A DNA stretch of 51,875 nt, taken from contig JAUNIR010000008.1 in NCBI GenBank assembly GCA_030523345.1, forward strand, positions 1 to 51,875, read 5' to 3'. The notes under the pieces are model-generated. The model ran no database searches and was not told where the DNA came from. It was given only the letters and a program-made list of their open reading frames with translations. The stretch comes from Lachnospiraceae bacterium (GTDB lineage Bacteria > Bacillota > Clostridia > Lachnospirales > Lachnospiraceae). Numbering within the stretch: position 1 is the stretch's first letter; each line of letters opens with the position of its first letter. This document shows, piece by piece, positions 37,262-45,570 of the stretch. A program made the translations under genes and the position numbers.

Positions 37262-38917
37262 TTATACGTTGAATACTGATCCACCTACGAATTCACGAAG
37301 AATTGAATTATTTGGGAGATCTTCTGAAGTCACTCCTAAGAAATAATCCAGGAATTTAAGAAGTCTCTTTGCTTCATGATATGAAGGATCATCTTTCTTT
37401 ATTCCAAAAAGAAGAGGTTCTGCAAATTGCTTAAGAACCGCTAATTCATATACAAGCGCAGAATTAAATACAGCATCTGCTGATTCTTGATGTGGGAAAA
37501 TATATTTTTCCTCTCCTCTTCTTACTGACTCCCACATTGCAAGAGTTCCTGATGCTCCAGTACCTCTTGTTCTATGATCTCTTACCATACGTCTTATCAA
37601 TCTAACGTCAGTTGTTGAAATTCTATTGTGTTCATCCACATTAAGACATGTCAGCGCACTTATGTAAACCTTGTACTTACTTTCTGAAGGTAATGTATAT
37701 GACATTTTTTCATTAAGGCCATGAATTCCTTCAATTACTAAAATATCATTTTCCTTAAGTGTCAGGAAATTACCATGGTATTCTCTCTTACCAGATTTAA
37801 AATTAAATACTGGAATATCAACAGTTTCACCGTTGAGAAGCTTTGTCATATCACTGTTAAAGCCTTCTACGTCTAATGATTCAAGGCACTCAAAATCATA
37901 GTTTCCATTTTCATCCTTAGGACAGTTTTCTCTGTCCACATAGTAATTGTCAAGACCAATTGGATGTGGAGTAAGACCATGTGCCATAAGCTGCGTTGAC
38001 AATCTGTATGAAAAAGATGTTTTTCCCGAAGATGATGGGCCAGCAATCATAACAAATTTCACACCATCTCTCTTAGCTATGTCTGAAGCAATATCAGAAA
38101 TCTTGCCTTCCTGGAGTGCTTCTGTAACAAGCCTTAACTCTTCAAATCCACCTGAGCAAATTACATCATTAAGAGCCCCTACAGTTTCAACTCCTAACTG
38201 TCTTCCAAGCTTATCAGTATCTCTCATTGCTTTAAAAACTTTAGGCTGGTTAGAACGCTCTGCTACAACACTTAAATCTGACTTTGCAGCAAATTGAAGT
38301 ACAAAGCCTTCATCATAAAGATAAATATCAAACGGAACTGCATATGATGTTGAAGGTGCCATATCTCCATGATAGTAATCTTTGTAATCGCCAATACTGT
38401 ATATATTAACTGTTGATGTACGTCTATAATTGAAAAGCTTAACCTTGTCATTCATTCCAGCATCTGCAAATATTTTAATTGCATCTGCAAGCTTATATGA
38501 TGTCTTAACTATAGGAGTATCTGCATCGATAATTTCCTGCATTTTTGACTTAACTTCTGATACGAACTTATCATCAACTTTTACAGATCCTTCAACTGTG
38601 CAGAATATACCTTTTCCTATAGCAAATTCAGACTTAACTCTGTCAATATTGTTATCGCCGTACAAATCATTTATTGCTTTAAATAAAATCATCATCATTG
38701 TACGTCTTAATACTTTATATCCTGGCTTATCCGCCATAGTAACAAACTCAACATCTACATCCGATGCAATTAATTTGTTAAGTTCCTGGTACTTTCCATC
38801 TACATCTGCAAGAATAATTTTTGCATCATACTGACTCTGAACATCCTTAGCAATTTCTTCGTATGTTGTACCTCTTTTATATTCATATTCTCTTCCTGAA
38901 ATAGTTACCTTCGCCAT
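37262..38917 (-). CDS. TGS-domain nucleoside (uridine) kinase with ThrRS-like N-terminus
   Basis: Residues 1-60 are a TGS-like domain; residues 65-200 resemble the second N-terminal (editing/SAD-like) domain of threonyl-tRNA synthetase but with the HxxxH zinc/editing histidines replaced (RRTMMM at 71-76). Residues about 285-551 are a phosphoribulokinase/uridine kinase P-loop domain with GPSSSGKT (293-300) and VIEGIHGL. The kinase would phosphorylate uridine/cytidine in pyrimidine salvage. This TGS-UK architecture is known in Clostridia. The stop is 11 bp upstream of rnpB. Confidence 0.88.
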   Translation of the reverse strand: MAKVTISGREYEYKRGTTYEEIAKDVQSQYDAKIILADVDGKYQELNKLIASDVDVEFVTMADKPGYKVLRRTMMMILFKAINDLYGDNNIDRVKSEFAIGKGIFCTVEGSVKVDDKFVSEVKSKMQEIIDADTPIVKTSYKLADAIKIFADAGMNDKVKLFNYRRTSTVNIYSIGDYKDYYHGDMAPSTSYAVPFDIYLYDEGFVLQFAAKSDLSVVAERSNQPKVFKAMRDTDKLGRQLGVETVGALNDVICSGGFEELRLVTEALQEGKISDIASDIAKRDGVKFVMIAGPSSSGKTSFSYRLSTQLMAHGLTPHPIGLDNYYVDRENCPKDENGNYDFECLESLDVEGFNSDMTKLLNGETVDIPVFNFKSGKREYHGNFLTLKENDILVIEGIHGLNEKMSYTLPSESKYKVYISALTCLNVDEHNRISTTDVRLIRRMVRDHRTRGTGASGTLAMWESVRRGEEKYIFPHQESADAVFNSALVYELAVLKQFAEPLLFGIKKDDPSYHEAKRLLKFLDYFLGVTSEDLPNNSILREFVGGSVFNV

Positions 38918-38926
38918 AGTCCCCTC

Positions 38927-39709
38927 CTATATCACTCTAAATGGTGTACTTAATTCGTGTGTATATACTTTAATCTCTGGAATTTCTCTTCTTATAAATT
39001 CTTCAATATATGGCACGAATATTTTTTCGATTCCAAAATGGCTCGCATCAATCACATTAACGCCCTTTGCCACGCTATCAATTCCAGTATGGTGATCTAT
39101 GTCTCCTGTAATTATGACATCTGCACCCTTTTCTATTGCTGCATCAATCATTGATTTCCCCGAACCAGGAATAATAGCGCATACATCGGCTATATCGTCG
39201 AGATTCCCAAATACCTTCACGGACTCAAGATCAAATCTTTCCTTAACGAAATCACATAACTCGTAAAGGCTCATTGGCTCTGAAAGTCTTCCAATTCTTC
39301 CAAAACCCTCTTTCCCAATTTCGTCTGCATATGTAACTTCTACCACATCTCTATCGACAAGATCTATCTCATCTGCTGCCGCATCAGCCATGCCCAATAT
39401 GTCAAAATTAGTATGCATGGCATAATAAGAAATATCATGCTTTGCCAATTTTAAAATACGTCTTCCGATAAAGTCATTCGCAGTGACACTCTTTATAGGT
39501 GAAAAAATCATTGGGTGATGAGTAATAATCATGTCTGCTTCACACTCAATTGCTGCATCAATTACTTCATCCGTTGCATCAAGAGCAATATACACTGTGT
39601 TAACTTCTTTATTGTACCTTCCCACCAAAAGTCCTACATTATCCCATTTCTCGGCATATGTATTTGGCGATAGATCCTCTAACATATCACATAAATAAGC
39701 GCAATCCAT
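38927..39709 (-). CDS. Nif3-like dinuclear metal centre protein
   Basis: This 260-residue NIF3/YqfO-family protein has the metal-binding residues in MIITHHPMIFSP, MHTNFD and the C-terminal TGDIDHHTG and DASHFGIEK motifs. Family members form hexameric toroids with a two-metal site; a GTP cyclohydrolase I-like activity has been suggested but the role is unsettled. The gene lies 25 bp after trmK in the common dnaG-(rpoD)-trmK-nif3 order. It lacks the extra CutA-like insertion of B. subtilis YqfO (length 260 versus about 370). Confidence 0.92.
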   Translation of the reverse strand: MDCAYLCDMLEDLSPNTYAEKWDNVGLLVGRYNKEVNTVYIALDATDEVIDAAIECEADMIITHHPMIFSPIKSVTANDFIGRRILKLAKHDISYYAMHTNFDILGMADAAADEIDLVDRDVVEVTYADEIGKEGFGRIGRLSEPMSLYELCDFVKERFDLESVKVFGNLDDIADVCAIIPGSGKSMIDAAIEKGADVIITGDIDHHTGIDSVAKGVNVIDASHFGIEKIFVPYIEEFIRREIPEIKVYTHELSTPFRVI

Positions 39710-39733
39710 ATAATACCCCCTTTGTATTTGAAT

Positions 39734-40468
39734 CTACTTAATTTTTCGTTCCATTCCTGCTGCAAATTCTGCTTCTATAAGTTCGAGAGCTTCGTTATTA
39801 TACTTTAGTGTTTCCTCAACATCCCTAAGTCTTGCAACTACATTCTCTGTAGGTGATTGACAGCATAACTCGCTATACAGGTTTACATAAAAATCCCTCT
39901 CCTGAAGCAAAAACTGGTGTAATACTGGGTTTTGTTCCCTTAATAAAATCTTCCCATATATAAAATATATTTCCTGATCCCAGTTCATTTGCTCCTTACA
40001 GGCTTTCATCATTGGATAGTATTTGTCATCTTCATAAACCATAGCCTCTGAAATAATCATATAGCCGTTATCTTGAAGGTAGTGTCTTAATCCTCTTATT
40101 TCTGACTGTGGCTGTAAAACAAGTTCTTTTACGTCTTCTAATACAGTCTTTCCTCGCTCTAGGATTTCCATCATAAGATTTCCGCCCATACCAGACATTA
40201 CTACACAATCGACTTCACCTTTTGAAATGTTACTAAGACCATCTGACAACCTTGTCTCGATTCTATCTTCCATTTCATATGTTTCAATGTTTTCTTTTGC
40301 CTTAGATAGTGGCCCTTTTCTTACATCCGAAGCAATAACTGTTTTCGCTATATCTGCCTGCATAAGATATATAGATAGATAACCGTGATCACATCCTACA
40401 TCCGCAACGTTACGTCCCGGTGTAATCAAATCCGCCACATTCTGAAGTCTTTCTGATAGTCTTACCAT
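39734..40468 (-). CDS. trmK: tRNA (adenine(22)-N1)-methyltransferase
   Basis: TrmK makes m1A22 in the D arm of tRNAs. The 244-residue protein has a Rossmann methyltransferase domain with the SAM motif ADVGCDHGYLSIYL, ASDVRKGPL, and the catalytic-region motif VMSGMGGNLM, plus a C-terminal coiled-coil region. The start overlaps the dnaG stop by 7 bp, so the two are translationally coupled. In many Firmicutes rpoD lies between dnaG and trmK; here it does not. Confidence 0.93.
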   Translation of the reverse strand: MVRLSERLQNVADLITPGRNVADVGCDHGYLSIYLMQADIAKTVIASDVRKGPLSKAKENIETYEMEDRIETRLSDGLSNISKGEVDCVVMSGMGGNLMMEILERGKTVLEDVKELVLQPQSEIRGLRHYLQDNGYMIISEAMVYEDDKYYPMMKACKEQMNWDQEIYFIYGKILLREQNPVLHQFLLQERDFYVNLYSELCCQSPTENVVARLRDVEETLKYNNEALELIEAEFAAGMERKIK

Positions 40469-42276
40469 TTTTTTAAGTCTGTCTTTTTGAGTTTTTCTAT
40501 TGTCTGCTTAATGACAAATCCGCGGCTCATAGCCTCTATGTCACCATCGGCTGCTGCCTCATTAATACGCTGTGCAACCTGTTCTAATATTTTAATTATC
40601 AACCTTTTAAGAGCTTCTGGCTTTTCATCATCACTCATATCAAGCTTAGTTGATGAGAAAAGCGATGCTACTTCTGTTTGCTCATCTTCATCCGTGAAGC
40701 ATCCAATTATTTTTGCCACATTTATTTTTCTTGCATCTTCTTCTATCTGCTCAAATAAAAGTTCTGCAGCTTTAATATACAATTCACCCGAAAAATCTGC
40801 TGGTTTAATATAGCTTTTGACTGTGTCAAATATTTCCGGTTCATCACATATCCATGTAAGAAGTGTCTTTTGTGTATTTCTTTTAGCTGTGTCTAATTTA
40901 TCAGCATCCTTCTTGTCATGAATTCCAGATTTAATAATAGGTCGTGGCTCCATATTTTCTGTTTTCATCGCCTGCTTTGCCACAAGCTTTGAAAGACTTT
41001 CAACTGATAAATTGTATTTCGTACATATAGCTTCAATATAATTATTACGCTCTATCTCTTCTTCAAGTCTTAAAATTCTATTGGCTATTTCTGTGCAAAA
41101 CCTTGTCTTAGACTCTGGATCATCTAGATCAAATTCTTTTTCTAACATTCGTATTTCATAGAAAAAGCTGCCTTCAGCATTTTCAATCCTGCGCTCATAT
41201 TCCTCTCTTCCAAGATTCTTAATGAATTCGTCAGGATCCTTGTATGGCCGCATATCTATTACTTTAGCGCTTATTCCTGCCGCCTTGAGAATAGGTAACG
41301 CTCTTAATGCTGCTTTTACACCTGCATCATCCGAGTCATATGATAAATATACTTTCTTAGTAAATCTTCTTATGAGTGTAGCATGTCCTGATGTGAATGC
41401 TGTACCAAGCGAAGCTACAGCCATATCGAACCCAGCCTGGTGAAGAGCAATAACATCCATATAACCTTCACACAAAATCAAATATGCTGCTCTCGTCCTT
41501 CTAGCAATATTAAGTCCATATAAATTTCGACTCTTGTCAAACACTTCCGTTTCAGGAGAGTTTAAATATTTCGGAATTTTTTTATCTCCGGCTTCTATGG
41601 CACCTTCTGACATGAGTCTTCCGCCAAATGCTATAACTTTATTATTAGCATCCATAATCGGGAATATTACCCTATCCCAAAACTTGTCTCTTACACCGTA
41701 GCTTTCGGAAAAATTAAATATCCCGCTCGCCTTTAATACATCATCTCCATATTTCTCTGGGAGAGACTTAAGATAGTTATACAGATTTGCATTATGCGGA
41801 GCAAAACCTAAGCCGAAATTCCTAATGGTATCATCTGATAAACCTCTTCCCTTAAGGTAATCCTCGCCCTTTTTCCCATTCGGTGATTTTAATACTGAAT
41901 AATAATATTTTGCCGCTTCTTTATTAACCTGCAAAATCTGTTGCTTGAGCTGATTTTGCTTTTTTTCTTCAGCAGTATATTCCATCTCAGGAAGCGCAAC
42001 ACCGGCTCTGTCTGCCAATACCTTTATTGCCTCAGGAAAAGTCATATTATCATACTTCATCAAAAAAGTAATAACATTTCCGCCCACTCCACAACCAAAA
42101 CATTTAAAAATCTGCTTCTGTCCGTTTACAGAAAACGATCCTGTTTTTTCATTATGAAAAGGGCAAAGACCTATATGGTTAGCACCCGATCGGCTAAGAT
42201 GAATATATGAGCCGATGACATCAACAATATCACTTCTTAATCGAATTTCTTCTACTAAATCGTCTGGATAATACAA
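40462..42276 (-). CDS. dnaG: DNA primase
   Basis: DnaG makes the RNA primers for DNA replication. The 604-residue protein has an N-terminal CHC2 zinc finger (Cys38, His41, Cys59, Cys62), the core RNAP and TOPRIM domain (about 150-360, with LCEGYMDVIALHQAGF and LSYDSDDAG), and a C-terminal helicase-binding region. It is 28 bp after dgt and overlaps trmK by 7 bp. The length is normal for Firmicutes. rpoD does not follow, unlike the typical macromolecular synthesis operon. Confidence 0.97.
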   Translation of the reverse strand: MYYPDDLVEEIRLRSDIVDVIGSYIHLSRSGANHIGLCPFHNEKTGSFSVNGQKQIFKCFGCGVGGNVITFLMKYDNMTFPEAIKVLADRAGVALPEMEYTAEEKKQNQLKQQILQVNKEAAKYYYSVLKSPNGKKGEDYLKGRGLSDDTIRNFGLGFAPHNANLYNYLKSLPEKYGDDVLKASGIFNFSESYGVRDKFWDRVIFPIMDANNKVIAFGGRLMSEGAIEAGDKKIPKYLNSPETEVFDKSRNLYGLNIARRTRAAYLILCEGYMDVIALHQAGFDMAVASLGTAFTSGHATLIRRFTKKVYLSYDSDDAGVKAALRALPILKAAGISAKVIDMRPYKDPDEFIKNLGREEYERRIENAEGSFFYEIRMLEKEFDLDDPESKTRFCTEIANRILRLEEEIERNNYIEAICTKYNLSVESLSKLVAKQAMKTENMEPRPIIKSGIHDKKDADKLDTAKRNTQKTLLTWICDEPEIFDTVKSYIKPADFSGELYIKAAELLFEQIEEDARKINVAKIIGCFTDEDEQTEVASLFSSTKLDMSDDEKPEALKRLIIKILEQVAQRINEAAADGDIEAMSRGFVIKQTIEKLKKTDLKKW

Positions 42277-42304
42277 CTTCTAACCTCTTATATCATATTT
42301 ACAT

Positions 42305-43318
42305 CTATACCGTATCTTTCCATGAATCCGGCATAAAGATTTTCTGGAACTGATTTATTGCATACTTATCTGACATTGTAGATACGTAATCACATACTAC
42401 TCTTTCCAGACTATCTCCTCTTTCGTTCATAAGGTAAACATATTTTTCAGGTAGCTTGTCCGTATGCTCCATATAGAATGCATACAGGCTCTTAACAAGA
42501 TCTTCCGCCTTACCTTCCTCATGCTTTACAACAGGATTATGATAAACATTCTCAAACATAAACTTTCTCATGTCCACCATTGCTTGCTGTACTTCATCTG
42601 ACATCCTAATGTCGTTAACTCCCTGAGAATTAGTAATTATATCGTGAACAAATTTATCAAATCTCTTTGTCGTAGTATTTCCAAGGGTATTTCTAAGTTC
42701 CTTAGGAATGTCATCCTCGCAAAGAACACCGGCCTTAATTGCATCATCCATATCGTGATGAATATATGCAATTTTATCTGAAAGTCTTACGATTTTTCCT
42801 TCAAGTGTGGAAGGCATTGATTTTGTCTGATGGTTTAAGATACCATCTCTGACTTCCCATGTAAGGTTAAGTCCTCTTCCATCTTTTTCAAGAACCTCAA
42901 CTACTCTAACACTCTGCTCACTATGTTCAAAGCCACATGATGAAATATCGTTAAGAGCTCTTTCTCCTGCATGTCCAAAAGGAGTATGCCCAAGATCATG
43001 CCCAAGAGCAATTGCCTCCACTAAATCTTCATTTAACTTTAGCGCCTTCGCTATTGTTCTGGCATTTTGTGAAACTTCAAGAGTATGTGTGAGTCGTGTT
43101 CTATAATGATCACCTTCTGGAGTAAGGAAAACCTGCGTTTTATCTTTCAATCTTCTGAAAGATTTAGAGTGCAAAATACGATCCCTGTCTCTTTGATATA
43201 CAGGTCTTATATCACACTCTTCCTCAGGATAATCTCTTCCCCTTGACTCTGATGAAAGGGATGCAAATTCACTTAAATATTCTTTTTCAGTCTGTTCAAG
43301 CTGTTCTCTTATTGTCAC
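42305..43318 (-). CDS. dgt: dGTPase-like HD-domain phosphohydrolase
   Basis: The protein hydrolyses dNTPs to nucleosides and triphosphate (dGTPase family). The HD core is intact: RLTHTLEVSQNARTIAKAL, ALGHDLGHTPFGHAGE, and the metal-binding HHDMDDA region. The GTG start at 43318 (337 residues) is preferred because the product then opens TIREQLEQTEKEYL, as in relatives; longer in-frame starts extend into the upstream PurF-like gene. It is immediately upstream of dnaG, a common Clostridial pairing. Confidence 0.88.
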   Translation of the reverse strand: MTIREQLEQTEKEYLSEFASLSSESRGRDYPEEECDIRPVYQRDRDRILHSKSFRRLKDKTQVFLTPEGDHYRTRLTHTLEVSQNARTIAKALKLNEDLVEAIALGHDLGHTPFGHAGERALNDISSCGFEHSEQSVRVVEVLEKDGRGLNLTWEVRDGILNHQTKSMPSTLEGKIVRLSDKIAYIHHDMDDAIKAGVLCEDDIPKELRNTLGNTTTKRFDKFVHDIITNSQGVNDIRMSDEVQQAMVDMRKFMFENVYHNPVVKHEEGKAEDLVKSLYAFYMEHTDKLPEKYVYLMNERGDSLERVVCDYVSTMSDKYAINQFQKIFMPDSWKDTV

Positions 43319-43356
43319 CGTAAGCACCTGTTCTTCCGTCTTGGCCTTTCCTTCTA

Positions 43357-44763
43357 TTATTCCTTTCCATTCCAGCAATAGGTGCAGAGTTTGCACTTAT
43401 CAATACCAACTGCATCAAGCATATCATCAAGTCTGTTAAATCTTAATGAAGTAAAATGAAGCTCTTTACAGATTTCATTTACCATGTTCTGATATTTCTC
43501 TGAATCAGGATCTGTGTACTGCTCTAATACTTCATCAGTTACAGCTCCATTCTCTAATCGCTCAATGACACGTCTTGTGATAAGTTCCATTTCTGACTTT
43601 GATCTTGAGAAATTAAGATACTTACATCCATATACAAGAGGTGGACATGCTGGTCTAATATGTACTTCTTTTGCACCAGCTTCAAAAAGATATTCTGTAG
43701 TCTCTCTAAGCTGAGTTCCTCTTACAATTGAGTCATCAATAATAAGCATGCTTTTATCTTTAATTAAATCCTCTACTGCAAGAAGCTTCATTTTTGCAAT
43801 TAAGTTTCTCTGGCTCTGAATTGTAGGCATAAATGAACGAGGCCATGTAGGTGTGTACTTAATAAATGGTCTTGAAAATGGTACTCCTGATTCATTAGCA
43901 TATCCAACTGCGTGAGCTGTTCCTGAATCTGGGACACCGGCTACAATGTCAGGCTTAACATTATCTCTTCTTGCCATTGCAGCTCCACAACGATATCTCA
44001 TTTCTTCGACATTTACACCTTCGTACTTTGATGAAGGATATCCATAGTAAATCCAAAGGAATGTACAAATTTTCATATCATTGCCAGGCGCCTTAAGTGT
44101 TATGCAATTATCTGGTGTCATAATGCATATTTCACCAGGTCCTAATTCTTTATAATCTGCATATCCTAAATTCTGATATGCAAAGTTTTCAAATGATGCA
44201 CAAAACGCATTTGTCTTTTTACCAATATGGATAGGTGTTCTTCCCTTTTTATCTCTTGCACAATAAATTCCGTTTTCATTCATTAAAAGAATTGATAAGG
44301 AACCATCTACCGCGGAAAGTGCATAATCTATACCATCTATAAGATTTTCTTTTTGGTTAATAAGGGCTGCGACTAGCTCTGTTGAATTTATTTCCCCAGT
44401 ACTCATTTCCTGGAAATGAACATGTGAATTTTTCATGATTTCTTCAACAAGCTCATCTGTATTATTAATCTTTGAAACTGTTGTTATTACATATGTTCCG
44501 TGATTTGATCTTACAAGAAGAGGCTGCGGTTCATAATCAGAAATACATGCTAAACCAAGATGCCCCTGCATATCTTGCATATCCTTATCGAACTTTGTTC
44601 TGAAAGGGGCATTTTCAATATTGTGAATAGCACGATTGTAGCCCTTTTCACCATATGTAATCATACCCGCACGCCTTGTACCAAGATGTGAGTGATAATC
44701 AACTCCAAAAAACAAATCAAAAACGCAATCTTCTTTTGATGCTACACCAAAAAATCCGCCCAT
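43357..44763 (-). CDS. PurF-like amidophosphoribosyltransferase without the glutaminase Cys
   Basis: The ATG at 44763 is chosen for the AGAGG site upstream and because MGGFFGVASKEDC is a recurring start. The protein has the class II glutamine amidotransferase Ntn fold (1-230) and a PRTase domain (231-468). Canonical PurF begins, after maturation, with a catalytic Cys (CGIFG); here the position is Gly. The PRPP loop IIDDSIVRGTQ (341-351) is intact, and Cys233, Cys380, Cys457 and Cys460 match the four Fe-S ligand positions of B. subtilis PurF. The most likely roles are an ammonia-dependent or non-PurF transferase, or a regulatory paralogue. It heads the dgt-dnaG-trmK-nif3 series. Confidence 0.85.
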   Translation of the reverse strand: MGGFFGVASKEDCVFDLFFGVDYHSHLGTRRAGMITYGEKGYNRAIHNIENAPFRTKFDKDMQDMQGHLGLACISDYEPQPLLVRSNHGTYVITTVSKINNTDELVEEIMKNSHVHFQEMSTGEINSTELVAALINQKENLIDGIDYALSAVDGSLSILLMNENGIYCARDKKGRTPIHIGKKTNAFCASFENFAYQNLGYADYKELGPGEICIMTPDNCITLKAPGNDMKICTFLWIYYGYPSSKYEGVNVEEMRYRCGAAMARRDNVKPDIVAGVPDSGTAHAVGYANESGVPFSRPFIKYTPTWPRSFMPTIQSQRNLIAKMKLLAVEDLIKDKSMLIIDDSIVRGTQLRETTEYLFEAGAKEVHIRPACPPLVYGCKYLNFSRSKSEMELITRRVIERLENGAVTDEVLEQYTDPDSEKYQNMVNEICKELHFTSLRFNRLDDMLDAVGIDKCKLCTYCWNGKE

Positions 44764-44893
44764 CTTTTTTCCTCTTTTCTCATCTTTTGTATATTGCACT
44801 AAGCAACCGTTTCCTCCCTATTAGCCATATATGCGATTAACGGCTATAGTTGCACGTGTCATTTTGACATAAAAACCCAACTATTATTATAAC

Positions 44894-44930
44894 AAAAAAT
44901 AAGGAGTCGTACAATCTTACGACTCCTTAT
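44894..44930 (-). terminator. Terminator after tRNA-Leu
   Basis: ATAAGGAGTCGT and ACGACTCCTTAT form a perfect 12-bp stem with an 8-nt loop, then TTTTTT on the minus strand. It starts 3 nt after the tRNA 3' end. Confidence 0.93.
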
Positions 44931-44933
44931 ACG

Positions 44934-45017
44934 TGCAGAAAAAGGGACTTGAACCCTCATGGTATTGCTACCACACGGACCTGAACCGTGCGCGTCTGCC
45001 AATTCCGCCATTTCTGC
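44934..45017 (-). tRNA. tRNA-Leu, anticodon CAG
   Basis: The 84-nt RNA folds as a class II tRNA: acceptor GCAGAAA/TTTCTGC, D arm with TGGCAGACGC, anticodon stem CACGG/CCGTG with loop TTCAGGT (anticodon CAG), an extended variable arm and T arm with GGTTCAAGTC. The discriminator is A; CCA is not encoded. A 7-bp hairpin (AGCCAAG/CTTGGCT) lies just upstream in the transcript, the promoter at 45057-45085 is near consensus, and a terminator follows. The upstream zinc-ribbon gene has no obvious terminator, so some read-through may also supply it. Confidence 0.96.
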
Positions 45018-45056
45018 GAATATTAAGCCAAGCTCATGCACTTGGCTGCGGGTTTT

Positions 45057-45085
45057 ATTTTAAATATAAACAACGATAATGTCAA
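45057..45085 (-). promoter_or_regulatory. Near-consensus promoter of tRNA-Leu
   Basis: A perfect -35 TTGACA (45080-45085), 17-bp spacer and -10 TAAAAT (45057-45062) are read on the minus strand. The start is near 45050, about 33 nt before the mature tRNA. Confidence 0.88.
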
Positions 45086-45087
45086 CT

Positions 45088-45543
45088 CTACAAACTTACA
45101 GATCCGCCCATGATCACTAAATATATATATAGTATTGCAAAAATCATTATAAGCAACAAAAAGAAAAATGCTCTATTTTTCTTTTTTCTCTTCTCACGCT
45201 TTTTTTCAGCCTTTGCTGCCATCTCTTTGAGTCTGATTTCACGCTCCTGTAATGTAACCTGCTGCTGTTTTTCCACAAAATCAAATACTGAGTCTACAAT
45301 TGACTTTGAACTGCTATTATCGAACTGAGCCCCACAGTACTCACATTTTATTACTGGCTCTTCAGAATTTGTAGAAAGTGTAGCTCCACAATATGGACAT
45401 TTTTCCGGAACGGCACTTTTTCCCGAAGCTTCAGGACCATTGTTAATACGATTAAGTCCTTTGTTAATTTCCTTAACACCTTTTTCCGCCAATTGTTTTA
45501 AATTATCTTGTAATTCATCTAATCCATCAATATCAAAATTCAT
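45088..45543 (-). CDS. Zinc-ribbon membrane protein of unknown function
   Basis: The 151 residues contain an N-terminal amphipathic helix, a zinc ribbon with Cys49, Cys52, Cys67 and Cys70 (CPYCG and CEYCG), a coiled-coil Lys/Arg/Glu-rich segment (about 90-122) and one C-terminal membrane helix (about 125-146). I do not know the family. It follows the MurD-like gene by 27 bp and is the last gene of the GGDEF-GTPase-GTPase-Mur-ligase unit. The zinc ribbon is striking next to two metallochaperone-like GTPases, but the link is only positional. Confidence 0.8.
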   Translation of the reverse strand: MNFDIDGLDELQDNLKQLAEKGVKEINKGLNRINNGPEASGKSAVPEKCPYCGATLSTNSEEPVIKCEYCGAQFDNSSSKSIVDSVFDFVEKQQQVTLQEREIRLKEMAAKAEKKREKRKKKNRAFFFLLLIMIFAILYIYLVIMGGSVSL

Positions 45544-45570
45544 CTTTATTCTCCCTTATTTTTACAACGT

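Noticed and set aside
43319..43396. Longer N-terminus for dgt starting inside the PurF-like gene
   Set aside because: It adds residues unlike the family and would overlap the upstream gene by 40 bp; the GTG at 43318 gives the expected N-terminus.
44764..44860. Possible T-box or purine riboswitch before the PurF-like gene
   Set aside because: No T-box sequence or purine-aptamer core is visible; only short, unconvincing inverted repeats (TAGCC/GGCTA).
44859..45041. A 60-codon open frame on the minus strand containing MAELADAHGSGPCG
   Set aside because: It lies across tRNA-Leu(CAG) and its terminator; this translation is a well-known artefact of tRNA-Leu genes.
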